A stretch of DNA of 64,000 bases, from NCBI GenBank assembly GCA_964481145.1, contig CAYZTA010000003.1, forward strand, positions 62,001 to 126,000. The letters are read 5' to 3'. This document shows, piece by piece, positions 42,960-52,228 of this stretch. Under the pieces are notes generated by a model. That model was not told the origin of the DNA. It did not search any database and saw nothing but the letters and a program-made list of their open reading frames with translations. Each line of letters begins with the position of its first letter. Within the stretch, counting starts at the first letter, position 1. This DNA comes from Sandaracinus sp964481145. Its GTDB lineage: Bacteria > Myxococcota_A > Polyangia > Polyangiales > Sandaracinaceae. The position numbers and the translations under genes were made by a program.

Positions 42960-44004
42960 GTGAAACCGCTTGTTTTGAGCCTACTTTCGGTCAGACTCGG
43001 CGCCGTGGCGGTCCGTGTTGGCGTTGTTGTTTTATGGTTCGTGGGGACTGTGTGGATTGGCGCCGTGGCCCGCGCGGATCGTTCCGCGGCGCAGCTCGAG
43101 TATCGCCTTGGGCCAGGAACCGAGAGCTGCCCTTCCGAGCACGTGTTTCGGGAACTCGTTGCTTCGCGGCTGGGGCACGATCCATTCGATGCGTCAGGAA
43201 CGCGTACTTTCGTGATCGAGCTTTCTCGCTCGGGGCGGAACGTGTTTTTATCGATTCATGAGAGGGCCGAAGAGGGGGGTGAGCGTATCCTCCGAGGAAC
43301 GCTCGCCCGTTGCGAAGATCTCACGTCGAGCGCAGCTCTCGCGGTGGCGATGAGCATCGATCCTCTCGCGGCGTCCGGTATCGCAGCAGCTCCTGAGCCT
43401 GCACCCGAAACCTGCACCTGAGCCCACGCCCGAACCTGAGCTCGCACTGGAACCAACACCCGCACCTGAACCGGTGCCTGAGCAGGCCCTCGCTTCTGCG
43501 CCGCCATCGCTCTTCCAGATCAAGTTTCACTTCGACGCTCACGGGAGCTTCTTCCAGCTCCCCGAACCTGCGCTCGGTGGAGCGCTCGGAGTGGGACTCC
43601 AAAGCGGAATGCTGGGCCTCGAAGTCGAGGCGCGGGTTCTTGGAAGCGTCATCGATCACCTCACGAATCTGCGCGACTCGATCAGGACGTGGTTGTACGC
43701 AGGGGCGATCCGCGGTTGCATACAAATCGAAGCGTTTTCGGGGTGTGGTGGTCTCGTGTTGGGCGCGCTCCAAGGCAGCTCGAGCACCGTCACGATGCCG
43801 AGCGCGGCGCTCTCGTTTTACTCCGCTTTCGAGGTGCGCCTCGGGCTCGTGCTCGCCCTCTCTGAATACTTCGATTTTCGCGCTCACGCAGATGTAGCGA
43901 TACCGTTCATCGAGAATGAATTCCGTATCGACGAGATGCCGGTGTGGAGTTCGGAGCCTGTGTCGTTTGGGCTCAATGCCGGACTTGGGATACGAATCCC
44001 GTGA
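42960..44004 (+). pseudogene. Exported envelope protein split by a one-base insertion
   Basis: GTG 42960 (GGAAGG upstream) starts a signal peptide and a domain that runs to TGA at 43419-43421. One frame over, a Pro/Glu repeat (PTPEPELALEPTPAPEPVPE) and a beta-rich domain of about 170 residues continue to 44004. Removing one A from the run at 43408-43410 joins both parts through a continuous PEPAPEPTPEP linker. The gene is either a recent frameshift, a base-calling error or a phase-variable locus. The second half looks like an outer-membrane beta barrel. It precedes the sigma factor and may be its regulatory partner. Confidence 0.65.
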
Positions 44005-44006
44005 AC

Positions 44007-44531
44007 ATGCAAGCGAAACCCCCGATGGTGCTTGATGTTCTCTTTCGGCAGATATTCGAGAGCGAGCATGCATATGTGCGGCGTTCGCTCGAGCGGCTTG
44101 GAGTGGAACCGGCTGATGTCGAGGACGCAAGTCAAGAAGTATGGATTCGAATCCACGACAAGCTCGCTGAGTTCGATGCGAACAAAGCACTCAGACCATG
44201 GCTCTTTGCGTTTGCTGCGCGCGTCGCCGCCAATGAGCGAAGACTCGCACGACATCATCGTGAGACGAACGTCGATTCCGAGTTTTCATCCAATCGCTTC
44301 GATCCCGAGCGCCTTGCCGATCATGCACAGCAACGAAAGCTTCTTCTGTCAGCTCTTGCGGCGGTTGAAATCCGGAAGAGGGAAGTCATCATTCTTCACG
44401 ATCTCGACGAAGTGAAAGCTCCAGTCGTCGCGGAAGCCCTCGGAATTCCGCTGAATACTGTGTATTCTAGGTTGCGCGAAGGCAGAAACGAGCTGCGTCG
44501 CGCGCTTGCGAAGCTGCGAGGTGAGCCGTGA
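44007..44531 (+). CDS. ECF-type RNA polymerase sigma factor
   Basis: A sigma-70 family protein of about 174 residues with region 2 (about 10-80; ADVEDASQEVWIRIHDKLAEFD, then RPWLFAFAARVAANERR) and region 4 (about 115-170; VIILHDLDEVKAPVVAEALGIPLNTVYSRLREGRNELRRAL). It lacks regions 1 and 3 and is therefore ECF-like. Start codon is uncertain (GTG 44001, ATG 44007 or ATG 44025). Its stop overlaps the next gene by GTGA, so it is coupled with a membrane protein that may be its anti-sigma factor. Confidence 0.88.
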   Translation: MQAKPPMVLDVLFRQIFESEHAYVRRSLERLGVEPADVEDASQEVWIRIHDKLAEFDANKALRPWLFAFAARVAANERRLARHHRETNVDSEFSSNRFDPERLADHAQQRKLLLSALAAVEIRKREVIILHDLDEVKAPVVAEALGIPLNTVYSRLREGRNELRRALAKLRGEP

Positions 44532-45214
44532 AGGGCGATGAGATGCCTGCCGATCTCGAAGCGCTCTACGCGATTGAGCGCGAGATTCCGGCCGTGGATC
44601 CCAGCGAGGCGGCGCGGACCCTCTCGGCCGTAAACGCAGCGATTGCCGCCAAGAGCGCAGGAGCTGTCGTAGGTGCCGCTGCGGGCTACACGCTCAAGCA
44701 CATGGTGACGGTGGCGGGGCTTGCGTTCGCTGGTGGCGTGGTGACGTACGGCGTCATCGACCGAGCCCTCGAGGAGAGGTCGTCCGTCGTCGAGCCGTTG
44801 CCCACGTCCGTTGCGACTCCTCCCGAGAGCGCCGATGCAGGTTTGGAGATGTCGTCTGACGCGGGTGTCATGGAAATCCCACTGCTCGCGATCGTCGATG
44901 CGGGTGTGACACGGGCGCCCGTGGCATCGCGAGAACCCGACGCGATCGATCACACCGCCGCGGAACGACGGCTCCTCGATGCGGCGCGCTTTGCTGCGGC
45001 GCGCGGCGATGTCGACAGTGCTCTATCATCTCTTGCGGAGCATCGCGCGCGCTTCAGGCAAGGCTCGCTTGGAGAAGAGCGAGATGCGATGCAGATTCAT
45101 TTGCTCGTACGAACAGGGCGAATCGAAGAAGCGCGCAGCGCGGCCGATCGATTCCGGACGCGTTACCCTCGGAGCCTATTGCTCCGTTCGATCGAGCAAG
45201 CGATCGAGCCGTGA
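44528..45214 (+). CDS. Probable anti-sigma or sigma-partner membrane protein
   Basis: A 228-residue protein with one membrane helix at about 55-80, preceded by about 50 cytoplasmic residues and followed by a Pro/Ala/Asp-rich stretch (DAGLEMSSDAG) and a helical, TPR-like C-terminus (about 145-225). The cytoplasmic segment, helix and direct translational overlap with the sigma gene fit an anti-sigma factor. There is no recognisable zinc anti-sigma motif, so this is inferred from context. Confidence 0.6.
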   Translation: MKGDEMPADLEALYAIEREIPAVDPSEAARTLSAVNAAIAAKSAGAVVGAAAGYTLKHMVTVAGLAFAGGVVTYGVIDRALEERSSVVEPLPTSVATPPESADAGLEMSSDAGVMEIPLLAIVDAGVTRAPVASREPDAIDHTAAERRLLDAARFAAARGDVDSALSSLAEHRARFRQGSLGEERDAMQIHLLVRTGRIEEARSAADRFRTRYPRSLLLRSIEQAIEP

Positions 45215-45265
45215 AGAACGCGTCCATCGCGGTGCTCGAGTCGCTGGCGTGAACGCTGGCTCGCC

Positions 45266-46852
45266 TCACGCACGCAACACGCGGATCGGCCGCCCCTTGG
45301 CGGTGGTGGCCGCTTCTTCGTGGGTGCGTTCTTCGAGCGGCGCGGCATTCGAACGTCGGTCAAAGAGGATGAGCACCCCATGATCGAGCCCGACCTTGTC
45401 GAGATAGCGCTCGATCTGGAGTAGCCCTTCGGCGAGGGGATCTTTTCGTCCATCACGCCACACCTTGAGCTCGATGGCTTCGCGCTGAACTTGGCGCTTG
45501 CCCGCAGCATCGGTGTATGGCCAGGTCAAAAGCAAATCGATGCGCCGACTGCCGATGCCGAACTCGCGTGACACAGTCCCGCCGCCGTTCACGATGCGCT
45601 GAAGGAACGCCATGAGCACGAGCTGCGCGCCGGCTTCTCGATAGGTGATCGACTCCGTCAGCGTGTCTCCTTGTTCGACCCAGAACGAAGCGAACTCACG
45701 CAGGAGCACGTCCATGTCGAAGCGCCCATCCGCGCGCACGAAGGAGCGCGGGTCCGCGCTCACATTCTCCTGAACGGGCATCGCGAGCACGCGTGTGATG
45801 ACTTCGGTGTAGATCGGGTTGGCCATGCGCAGCGGCTGCGACTTCACAAGACCGAGATCGACGACATAGGAGACATCGTCGTTGAAGACCTCGTCGGCAT
45901 CTGTCGTTCCGCCAGCCAAGATCGGCTCGATCACCCTCCGCACCCGCGGCTCGGCGAGCTTGCTGACCAGTGAATCGAGGTGGGTCGCGCGAGCGAGGAT
46001 CAGCCGCTCTTTGGCTTTGTCGATGTGCGTGCGGTGGATCGTCCCCTCCACCTTCATTTTGTCCACCACTTCGCGGGCCAGCGCGTTGACCAGCCAAGGC
46101 TGACCGCCAGCGAGCTCGATGAGGCGCGCGGTGGCCTCTTCGTCAAAAGCTTGTCCCGTGGCCGTGGTGTGCTGGCCGAGCAGCTCCCGCACATCGCCCT
46201 CATCGAAGCCGCCGAGGCGCAACGACTCCAACTTCACATTGAAGGGGCTCGCGGTTCCAAGCCGCGAAGGGTCGCCACCGCTCGCCATCTTGTAGTCGCG
46301 CACGTCCCTCATTCCGCACAAGATCACCGACCACGGCGCACGGCCCGGTCGATCGGCGAAGCCCGAGCGGAGCTGGCGAAGGATCGCGATCAAGCTCTGG
46401 CCGACCATCGAATCGATTTCGTCCAGCAAGAGCACGAGCTTGCGCGGAGAGAGCTCCGACCAAAGGCGGAGAAAATCACGGAACCGAGAGTTCTTGCTGA
46501 TGACCTCGAAGGGCGGAGGCCGGAGCTCGGGCGGGAGCGTCGCGTCCGCCTCGGCGATGAGCTCTCGTACGATCAGGTCTTGCGCTGTGACGAAGTCATC
46601 CAACGCCGAGCCCGCGGCTTCGCAGCTCGCGTAGAGCGCGGTGACGATGCCCTCTCCAGTGAGTTGCTCAGAGAGCGCGCGCAAGAACGTCGTCTTGCCG
46701 GTCTGCCGCGGAGCGTGCACCACGAAATAGGCTCCGCCCATGACCAAGCCATGCGCTTCCGGCACCCGCGGCAGGGGAGGCACCATGTAGTGCCACTCGG
46801 GATTGCAAGGCCCTGCCGTGTTGAAGTGCTTCTTGATCACGAGTTCGCTCAT
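45266..46852 (-). CDS. AAA-like P-loop ATPase with C-terminal PD-(D/E)xK-like domain
   Basis: A 528-residue protein. The P-loop is APRQTGKTT (about 47-55) and Walker B is VLLLDEID (about 139-146); an Orc/STAND-like winged helix follows. Residues about 425-500 have IDLLLTW and EAIELKVWR, the D and E-x-K elements of a PD-(D/E)xK nuclease fold, then LLQIERYLDKVGLDHGVLILF, typical of the family. Such proteins recur in variable copy number in bacterial genomes; the function is unknown and a defence or mobile role is only a guess. It stands alone. Confidence 0.85.
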   Translation of the reverse strand: MSELVIKKHFNTAGPCNPEWHYMVPPLPRVPEAHGLVMGGAYFVVHAPRQTGKTTFLRALSEQLTGEGIVTALYASCEAAGSALDDFVTAQDLIVRELIAEADATLPPELRPPPFEVISKNSRFRDFLRLWSELSPRKLVLLLDEIDSMVGQSLIAILRQLRSGFADRPGRAPWSVILCGMRDVRDYKMASGGDPSRLGTASPFNVKLESLRLGGFDEGDVRELLGQHTTATGQAFDEEATARLIELAGGQPWLVNALAREVVDKMKVEGTIHRTHIDKAKERLILARATHLDSLVSKLAEPRVRRVIEPILAGGTTDADEVFNDDVSYVVDLGLVKSQPLRMANPIYTEVITRVLAMPVQENVSADPRSFVRADGRFDMDVLLREFASFWVEQGDTLTESITYREAGAQLVLMAFLQRIVNGGGTVSREFGIGSRRIDLLLTWPYTDAAGKRQVQREAIELKVWRDGRKDPLAEGLLQIERYLDKVGLDHGVLILFDRRSNAAPLEERTHEEAATTAKGRPIRVLRA

Positions 46853-46893
46853 GTCTTCACGCTAGCATGACGCCATCTCGCGATCCTGACGCG

Positions 46894-48789
46894 TCAATCG
46901 CGGCGCGTTGCGCCGTGAAAATCATAGGGGCCGGGTCGACCTTGCGGCAGAACCCAGATCATGTCGAAGGGCTCATTCGAATGCGCCACGAGCAAACAAG
47001 ACCCGTCGGATGCGTGGGCACGTTCGCGTGTCCGGTGGATGACTTCATCTGCGCGCACGAATCGGATTTCGTATTCGACACACGCCCCAAGAGCGACTCG
47101 AACTTCACCTGCGTCCGATTCGGGCAATGCGATGCGAATGCCCGAATCTCCAAAAGTGATCGCGCGTGATGGATGAGCGTCTGCCTCGATCAGTCCCGGA
47201 TGACGCATCTCGAACGTCACTTCGCCCGAGGGGCGATACATTCCCACGCGGTGCATTGCGAGCGCACGATCCATCGAGAATAAGGGGCCCTTCGTGATGA
47301 GTTGAAGATCGTGAAAGAGCTCGCAGAGCTCAACGTTGTCCATCGCGCATGTGCCGGTTTCGATCGAACGCGCGTATCCTGTGGGAATCGAGCGCTGATA
47401 ATGGCCGACGTGCCAATCGGGATTTCGAAACGCGGGCAAGCGCGCGAGCATGGGCTCGGAGAGCCCGTAGGGGTCGATGAGATGGGCGCGATCCTCGGCG
47501 GCCCATCCAGCGAAGCCAATGTTTCGGAACGCGTGCACTCCGCCTTCGGCTCGGAAGCGAAGCCCCATCGAGTACCACGAATGCCATGGAGGTGGAGTCG
47601 GTGTATCGAACCACCGGAGCAGGCCCGTGGCTTCATGATAGTTGCGCTGCTCGTCGGCGACCCAATGTGTCGAATAGAGCCGGAGTGGTCCTTCCGGGAG
47701 ATGAATCCTCGTGGATTCCGAGAAGACAGCCAGGACATGGCGCTGCGGCAAGAAGGCGAGCAGAAGCAAGAGCGCGCGCATGACGTACGGCGCCGGGCCC
47801 GAGCCATCGAAGGCCTCGAGACGCGAGCTCATGAGCAAGAGCGCGCCTGTCACGATGAGCGGCGTCAGCATTCGACCCGCCATGAAATCGCCGCCGATCC
47901 AAACGAGATAACAAACGTAGGCAAGCCCTCCAAAGGCGATCGCGGCGCGTCGAGGAGAGGTTCGGACGGAAGCGATACCCAGGCCCAGACCGAAGGTCGC
48001 GATGAGGGAGCCGATCGGGTCGAAGGTTGCAAAGGACGCGAGGTAGTGCAGGCCCTGCCGGGCGAGCGCCGTGCGCGGCAGGCCGTGGGCGAGCTTGGCG
48101 TGCGCCGTATTCGGGACGAATGAGCCGTAATAGACGAGCGAAAACGATTCCCAGAGGGCGAGCGGGAGACCGCCGAGGACGAGCGCTCGAATCGTCGCGC
48201 GGGCACCGTGTTCGCGATGGCTTCGAATCGCTTCGAATGCCAAAGCAGGTGCGACGAGCACGATCGCATCGGCTCGATTGAGCGCGACGAGGCTCCCTGT
48301 CGCGACGAGCGCGGCGAGGGGAGCTCCGCGAAAATAAAGCCCAGCGAAGATCAAGATCAGCACATGCGTCGCGGGGTTCTCGAGTCCTCCGGTGCTGTAT
48401 TGAACGAATGCGGGTGAGAATCCGAGTGCGAGCACCCACCACGCCGCGCGGCGTGAATGCGACCCGATCCAAGAGAGCATGCAGAGCGCGAGCAGGGTGG
48501 TTACGAACGAGAGGAGCAACATCGCGAAATACGCATCACGGGTGAGCGCGCGCGCAGTGATGAGCCCGAAGAGCCAGAGCGGATGGGTGTAGGCCTGAAC
48601 TCGCTCGCCAGGATTCCAAGTGAGGCCATCGCCGCGGAGGAAATTCTCCGCCGTGCGCATCGTGATGTACGCGTCGTCACAAATCCATGCGTTGCTTGCG
48701 ACCATGAACGCGACGAGCACGAACGCGCTGCCATGCAGGAGTCCGCCAGAACGCGACAGCGTGGAGAATGTGGAGGCGTGAGAGGACAT
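46894..48789 (-). CDS. Multi-pass glycosyltransferase-like membrane protein
   Basis: A 631-residue protein with roughly ten membrane helices and a C-terminal soluble domain of about 250 residues. The first loop holds CDDAYITMRTAENFLRGDGL and WNPGERVQAYTHPLW, resembling the acidic-pair motif of lipid-linked glycosyltransferases (GT-C fold). It likely transfers sugar from a polyprenol donor to an envelope glycan. It stands alone on the minus strand, divergent from transaldolase. Confidence 0.8.
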   Translation of the reverse strand: MSSHASTFSTLSRSGGLLHGSAFVLVAFMVASNAWICDDAYITMRTAENFLRGDGLTWNPGERVQAYTHPLWLFGLITARALTRDAYFAMLLLSFVTTLLALCMLSWIGSHSRRAAWWVLALGFSPAFVQYSTGGLENPATHVLILIFAGLYFRGAPLAALVATGSLVALNRADAIVLVAPALAFEAIRSHREHGARATIRALVLGGLPLALWESFSLVYYGSFVPNTAHAKLAHGLPRTALARQGLHYLASFATFDPIGSLIATFGLGLGIASVRTSPRRAAIAFGGLAYVCYLVWIGGDFMAGRMLTPLIVTGALLLMSSRLEAFDGSGPAPYVMRALLLLLAFLPQRHVLAVFSESTRIHLPEGPLRLYSTHWVADEQRNYHEATGLLRWFDTPTPPPWHSWYSMGLRFRAEGGVHAFRNIGFAGWAAEDRAHLIDPYGLSEPMLARLPAFRNPDWHVGHYQRSIPTGYARSIETGTCAMDNVELCELFHDLQLITKGPLFSMDRALAMHRVGMYRPSGEVTFEMRHPGLIEADAHPSRAITFGDSGIRIALPESDAGEVRVALGACVEYEIRFVRADEVIHRTRERAHASDGSCLLVAHSNEPFDMIWVLPQGRPGPYDFHGATRRD

Positions 48790-48908
48790 CTCGGGTGCCG
48801 AGCCTTGCGTAGCGACGTCCGGCGGTCAATCGAGCTTACGAAAGGCCGATGAGTGCTTGACCCTTGGGCAGGGGCAGCTTCAATCTCCTCGCCGAGGAGT
48901 GTAGACCC

Positions 48909-49556
48909 ATGCAGATTTTCATCGATTCTGCGGATATCGCAGAGATCCGAGATGTGGCTCAGATGGGCGTGGTCGATGGTGTCACCACCAATCCGTCGCT
49001 CGTCGCGAAGGCTGGACGCCCGCTCGAGACCATCGTTCGCGATATTTGTGAAGTGGTCGATGGACCCATCAGCGCAGAAGTGGTCGCGACGGACTTCGAT
49101 GGCATCGTGAAAGAAGGTCGTGAGCTCGCGAAGATCCATCAGAACGTCGTCGTGAAGGTGCCGCTCATCGCCGATGGATTGCGGGCGGTGAAGGTGTTCT
49201 CTCGCGAAGGCATCAAAACGAACGTCACGCTCTGTTTTTCCGCGACCCAAGGGCTGCTCGCAGCAAAGGCGGGAGCCACATACATCTCTCCTTTCATCGG
49301 TCGGATCGATGATGCTGGGGGGGAGGGCATGGTGCTCGTCACCCAGCTCGTCACGATCTACGAGAACTACGGACTTGCCACGAAGGTCCTCGCGGCCAGC
49401 ATCCGAAGTCCGCTCCACGTCGTGCAGGCGGCCGAGATCGGCGCGCACGTCGCGACGATCCCGCACAAGGTGATTCATCAGCTGCTCAAGCATCCGTTGA
49501 CCGACTCGGGGTTGGCGACGTTTCTTGCGGATGCTAAGAAAATTCCGAAAAAATGA
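48909..49556 (+). CDS. tal: Transaldolase (fructose-6-phosphate aldolase-like)
   Basis: A 215-residue TIM-barrel transaldolase of the short type: IDSADIAEIRD, GVVDGVTTNPSLV, and the Schiff-base Lys in VVVKVPLIADG (near 82-92). It works in the non-oxidative pentose phosphate pathway. GAGGAG is 9 bp before ATG 48909; the frame extends upstream to 48864. Its end overlaps the next gene by 4 bp. Confidence 0.93.
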   Translation: MQIFIDSADIAEIRDVAQMGVVDGVTTNPSLVAKAGRPLETIVRDICEVVDGPISAEVVATDFDGIVKEGRELAKIHQNVVVKVPLIADGLRAVKVFSREGIKTNVTLCFSATQGLLAAKAGATYISPFIGRIDDAGGEGMVLVTQLVTIYENYGLATKVLAASIRSPLHVVQAAEIGAHVATIPHKVIHQLLKHPLTDSGLATFLADAKKIPKK

Positions 49557-50119
49557 TGAGTTGGCGCGGAAATTTCGGCGTTGCGCTCGTGTGTGCAATG
49601 TCGAGCGTGATGTCCGTGCCCGCCCGGAGCGCGGCGGAGGACGTGTCGGGTGCGCTCGGGGGACACCTCCTCATCGCCGATGGAGACATCGGCGGAGCGC
49701 TCTTGCTCGATGTGTGGGGCGCGTTCGATTGGTTGCGGATCGGCGGCTTCGTGGGTGTGGGGGCGATTCCGAGTGAGCGCGATGCGAGCAATCGTGTGCT
49801 CATGCCATTTGGAATTTCTGCCGCAGCACATCTCTCCATGGGCGACTCCGTGGCGCTGCAACTTCGAGCGCGAGGTGGTCTTTGGGCGGGGTCGACACAA
49901 TCGGAGAAGTTGACGTTCGGAGGTCTGTTTGGAGGAGGCGCGTATCTCGGGATCGTGCTCGGCCATGGGGCGCTCTTGAGCTTTGGAGCCGATGTGTGGA
50001 GCATCATCGCGTCGGATGCGTGGCGCACACCGATGGGCCCCGACGATGCTGTCAGCGCGAGCACATGGGTGATTGCGCCCGGGGTGGGCTTTTCGTGGAC
50101 GCCGGAGTCGGGTGAATGA
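49553..50119 (+). CDS. Hypothetical exported beta-barrel-like protein
   Basis: A 188-residue protein with a signal peptide (cut near ARSAAE) and an alternating Gly/aromatic pattern of a small outer-membrane barrel (VSGALGGHLLIADGD, LFGGGAYLGIVLG). It overlaps the transaldolase stop and the Nudix start by 4 bp. No family is recognised. Confidence 0.65.
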   Translation: MMSWRGNFGVALVCAMSSVMSVPARSAAEDVSGALGGHLLIADGDIGGALLLDVWGAFDWLRIGGFVGVGAIPSERDASNRVLMPFGISAAAHLSMGDSVALQLRARGGLWAGSTQSEKLTFGGLFGGGAYLGIVLGHGALLSFGADVWSIIASDAWRTPMGPDDAVSASTWVIAPGVGFSWTPESGE

Positions 50120-50811
50120 GCAAGGTGAGGGAGGGGATCACGATGCTCACGGAGCGACCGTCCGTTCGAATCGAAATCATACGTGACGTGACATCCGAGA
50201 TGGGGTTGGACGAAGGCTTCCTACGTGTGCGTCGGCTCGCGCTGCGAAATCACTATTCGGACGGCACCGCGAGCCGAGAGTATCGGTATGATTGCGCAGA
50301 ACGTGATGCGATGGACGCCGTCGGGATCGTGCTCGTCGATCGAGGAGGGCGTGTTTGTTTGCGTTCGTCGATCAGGCCGCCGATCGCGCTCCGACCGGGG
50401 TATGCGCTTCCACTTCCACTCGAGGAAAAAGGAGACCCGACGCTGTTCGAGATTCCGGCCGGGCTCGTCGAGAGCGATGAAACAGGGGAAGACGGGCTAA
50501 GGAGATGCTGTGCTCGGGAGACCCTCGAAGAGGTGGGCCTCGATGTGCTTGACGATGCGTTCATCCGCCTTGGGCCCGCTGTGTTTTTGACGCCAGGACT
50601 CATCGCAGAGAAGGTGCATGTGTTCGTGGCCGAAGTCGATTCGAGCGCAGCCGCGACTCCCACCATGGACGGCTCGCCCGTGGAGGAACACGCGCGCATC
50701 GAATGGGTTCCGATCCGCGACGCGATCGCCGCGTGTCGTGATGGCCGTATCTGCGACGTGAAAACCGAGGTGGCGCTGCGTCGCTTGGCGGACCTTCGGG
50801 GCGAATCATGA
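50116..50811 (+). CDS. Nudix hydrolase with lengthened Nudix box
   Basis: A 231-residue Nudix protein similar to ADP-ribose pyrophosphatases. The box reads AGLVESDE-x-GEDGLRRCCARETLEEVGL: the REUxEExGU part is intact, but the segment between the first Glu and RE is 4 residues longer than usual. It likely hydrolyses a nucleoside diphosphate derivative. It overlaps the NAD kinase start by 4 bp, and a link in NAD(P) metabolism is plausible. Confidence 0.85.
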   Translation: MSKVREGITMLTERPSVRIEIIRDVTSEMGLDEGFLRVRRLALRNHYSDGTASREYRYDCAERDAMDAVGIVLVDRGGRVCLRSSIRPPIALRPGYALPLPLEEKGDPTLFEIPAGLVESDETGEDGLRRCCARETLEEVGLDVLDDAFIRLGPAVFLTPGLIAEKVHVFVAEVDSSAAATPTMDGSPVEEHARIEWVPIRDAIAACRDGRICDVKTEVALRRLADLRGES

Positions 50812-51740
50812 CCGGGCGAACGACACGGCGAGCGCCGCCCCGTGACGCTCCGCGTGTGCTCGTCGTCTATAAGAAGTCGGCGTATCAGACGAACGTCAAA
50901 GAGCGGAAAAACGCTCGTTTCATAGAGTTGCTCGAACGCCGTGATCCAGCGGTCGATCGATTGATCGAAGCCCATCGCGATCATGTCGAGACCCTCGAAG
51001 AGGCGCGTGGCGCGCTCGAAGACATGGGGTGTCGCGCGTCGTTTCGGTTTCGCGGAGACGAAGATCTCGCCACCGATGTCGATCTCGTGGTGACGATCGG
51101 AGGAGACGGGACCTTGCTCTGGGCCGCACATTGGGTCGGTGCGGGCATTCCAGTCGTGGCCATCAACTCGGCTCCTCGAGACAGCGTGGGTCATTTTTGT
51201 GCAGGGATGAAAGGAAGTGTTCGCAAGACGCTCGAGGCCGCGATCTCGGGCCAGCTTCGTGAAGTGAAGCTGAGCCGTATGGAGGTGGAGCTCGAAGGGG
51301 AAGTCCTCACGCGGCGCGTGCTCAACGACGTGCTGTTCGCTCACATGAGCCCTGCAGCGACCACTCGTTATGTGCTGCGTCACGAGCGCGTGGATGGAAC
51401 GTTCACCGAAGAAGAACACAAATCGAGCGGCATTTGGATCGGGCCCGCCGCGGGGTCGACGGCGGCGCAGCTCTCTGCGGGAGGTCGTGTGCTCCCGGCT
51501 GGGAGCAAACGGTTGCAGTATGTCGTTCGAGAACCCTATGTTCCGCCGGAACGCAGTTATTCTATGACACGCGGTCTCGTCGAGCCGGGGGAGCGACTCG
51601 TGATCGTCAGTAAGATTCGCGAAGCGCGCTTATTCATGGATGGTCCTCACCATGTTCGCGAAGTTCGCATGGGGGCGCGTGTCGCGATGCGCCGCAGCGA
51701 GGAGCCGCTGTCACTTCTTGGATTTTTGCGCGCCGAATAA
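50808..51740 (+). CDS. nadK: NAD kinase
   Basis: A 310-residue protein with the GGDGT motif (VTIGGDGTLLWAA) and the later GPAAGSTAAQLSAGG, both characteristic of ATP/polyphosphate NAD kinases. It makes NADP. The N-terminal 20 residues are a basic extension. The NADP-site residues are conserved in outline. It is coupled to the Nudix gene. Confidence 0.88.
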   Translation: MTGRTTRRAPPRDAPRVLVVYKKSAYQTNVKERKNARFIELLERRDPAVDRLIEAHRDHVETLEEARGALEDMGCRASFRFRGDEDLATDVDLVVTIGGDGTLLWAAHWVGAGIPVVAINSAPRDSVGHFCAGMKGSVRKTLEAAISGQLREVKLSRMEVELEGEVLTRRVLNDVLFAHMSPAATTRYVLRHERVDGTFTEEEHKSSGIWIGPAAGSTAAQLSAGGRVLPAGSKRLQYVVREPYVPPERSYSMTRGLVEPGERLVIVSKIREARLFMDGPHHVREVRMGARVAMRRSEEPLSLLGFLRAE

Positions 51741-51792
51741 AACCGTGGGCGAATGAAATCATTCGCTCGGTTCGTATGTAGTAAGAGGAGCG

Positions 51793-52206
51793 ATGACTAC
51801 AACAGCAACGAAGAGCCATGGTGTACTGGTCGGGTATTTGCTCTGGATTTTCGGGTTTTTGGGAGCGCATCGCTTCTATTACGGACGTCGGATCAGCGGC
51901 ACGGTCTACTTCTTCACGCTCGGGCTCTTGGGCGTTGGTTGGCTCCTCGATTTGTTTTTGATGCCGCTCCTGGCGCGCGACGCTCGAGAGAAGTACCACG
52001 ATGGCCCGCATCGCTATGATGTGGCGTGGCTGCTCTTGACCTATGGGGGCGTGTTCGGCCTCCATCGTTTCTACATCGGAAAGATCGGAACGGGCCTCCT
52101 CTATCTCTGCTCCGCCGGCCTCTTCGGTGTGGGCCTGCTCTACGACCTCTGGACTCTGAACGAGCAGATCAGCATCGCGAACGATGGTTGGAAAGAGCCT
52201 CGGTGA
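51793..52206 (+). CDS. Double TM2-domain membrane protein
   Basis: A 137-residue protein with two TM2 modules, each a helical hairpin: GYLLWIFGFLGAHRFYYGR at about 14-32 and LLTYGGVFGLHRFYIGK at about 81-97. TM2 proteins occur in many phyla with unclear function. Convergent with the PKD-like lipoprotein gene; 22 bp separates the ends. Confidence 0.85.
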   Translation: MTTTATKSHGVLVGYLLWIFGFLGAHRFYYGRRISGTVYFFTLGLLGVGWLLDLFLMPLLARDAREKYHDGPHRYDVAWLLLTYGGVFGLHRFYIGKIGTGLLYLCSAGLFGVGLLYDLWTLNEQISIANDGWKEPR

Positions 52207-52228
52207 AGGCTCCGCTCAACGAGGCTGC

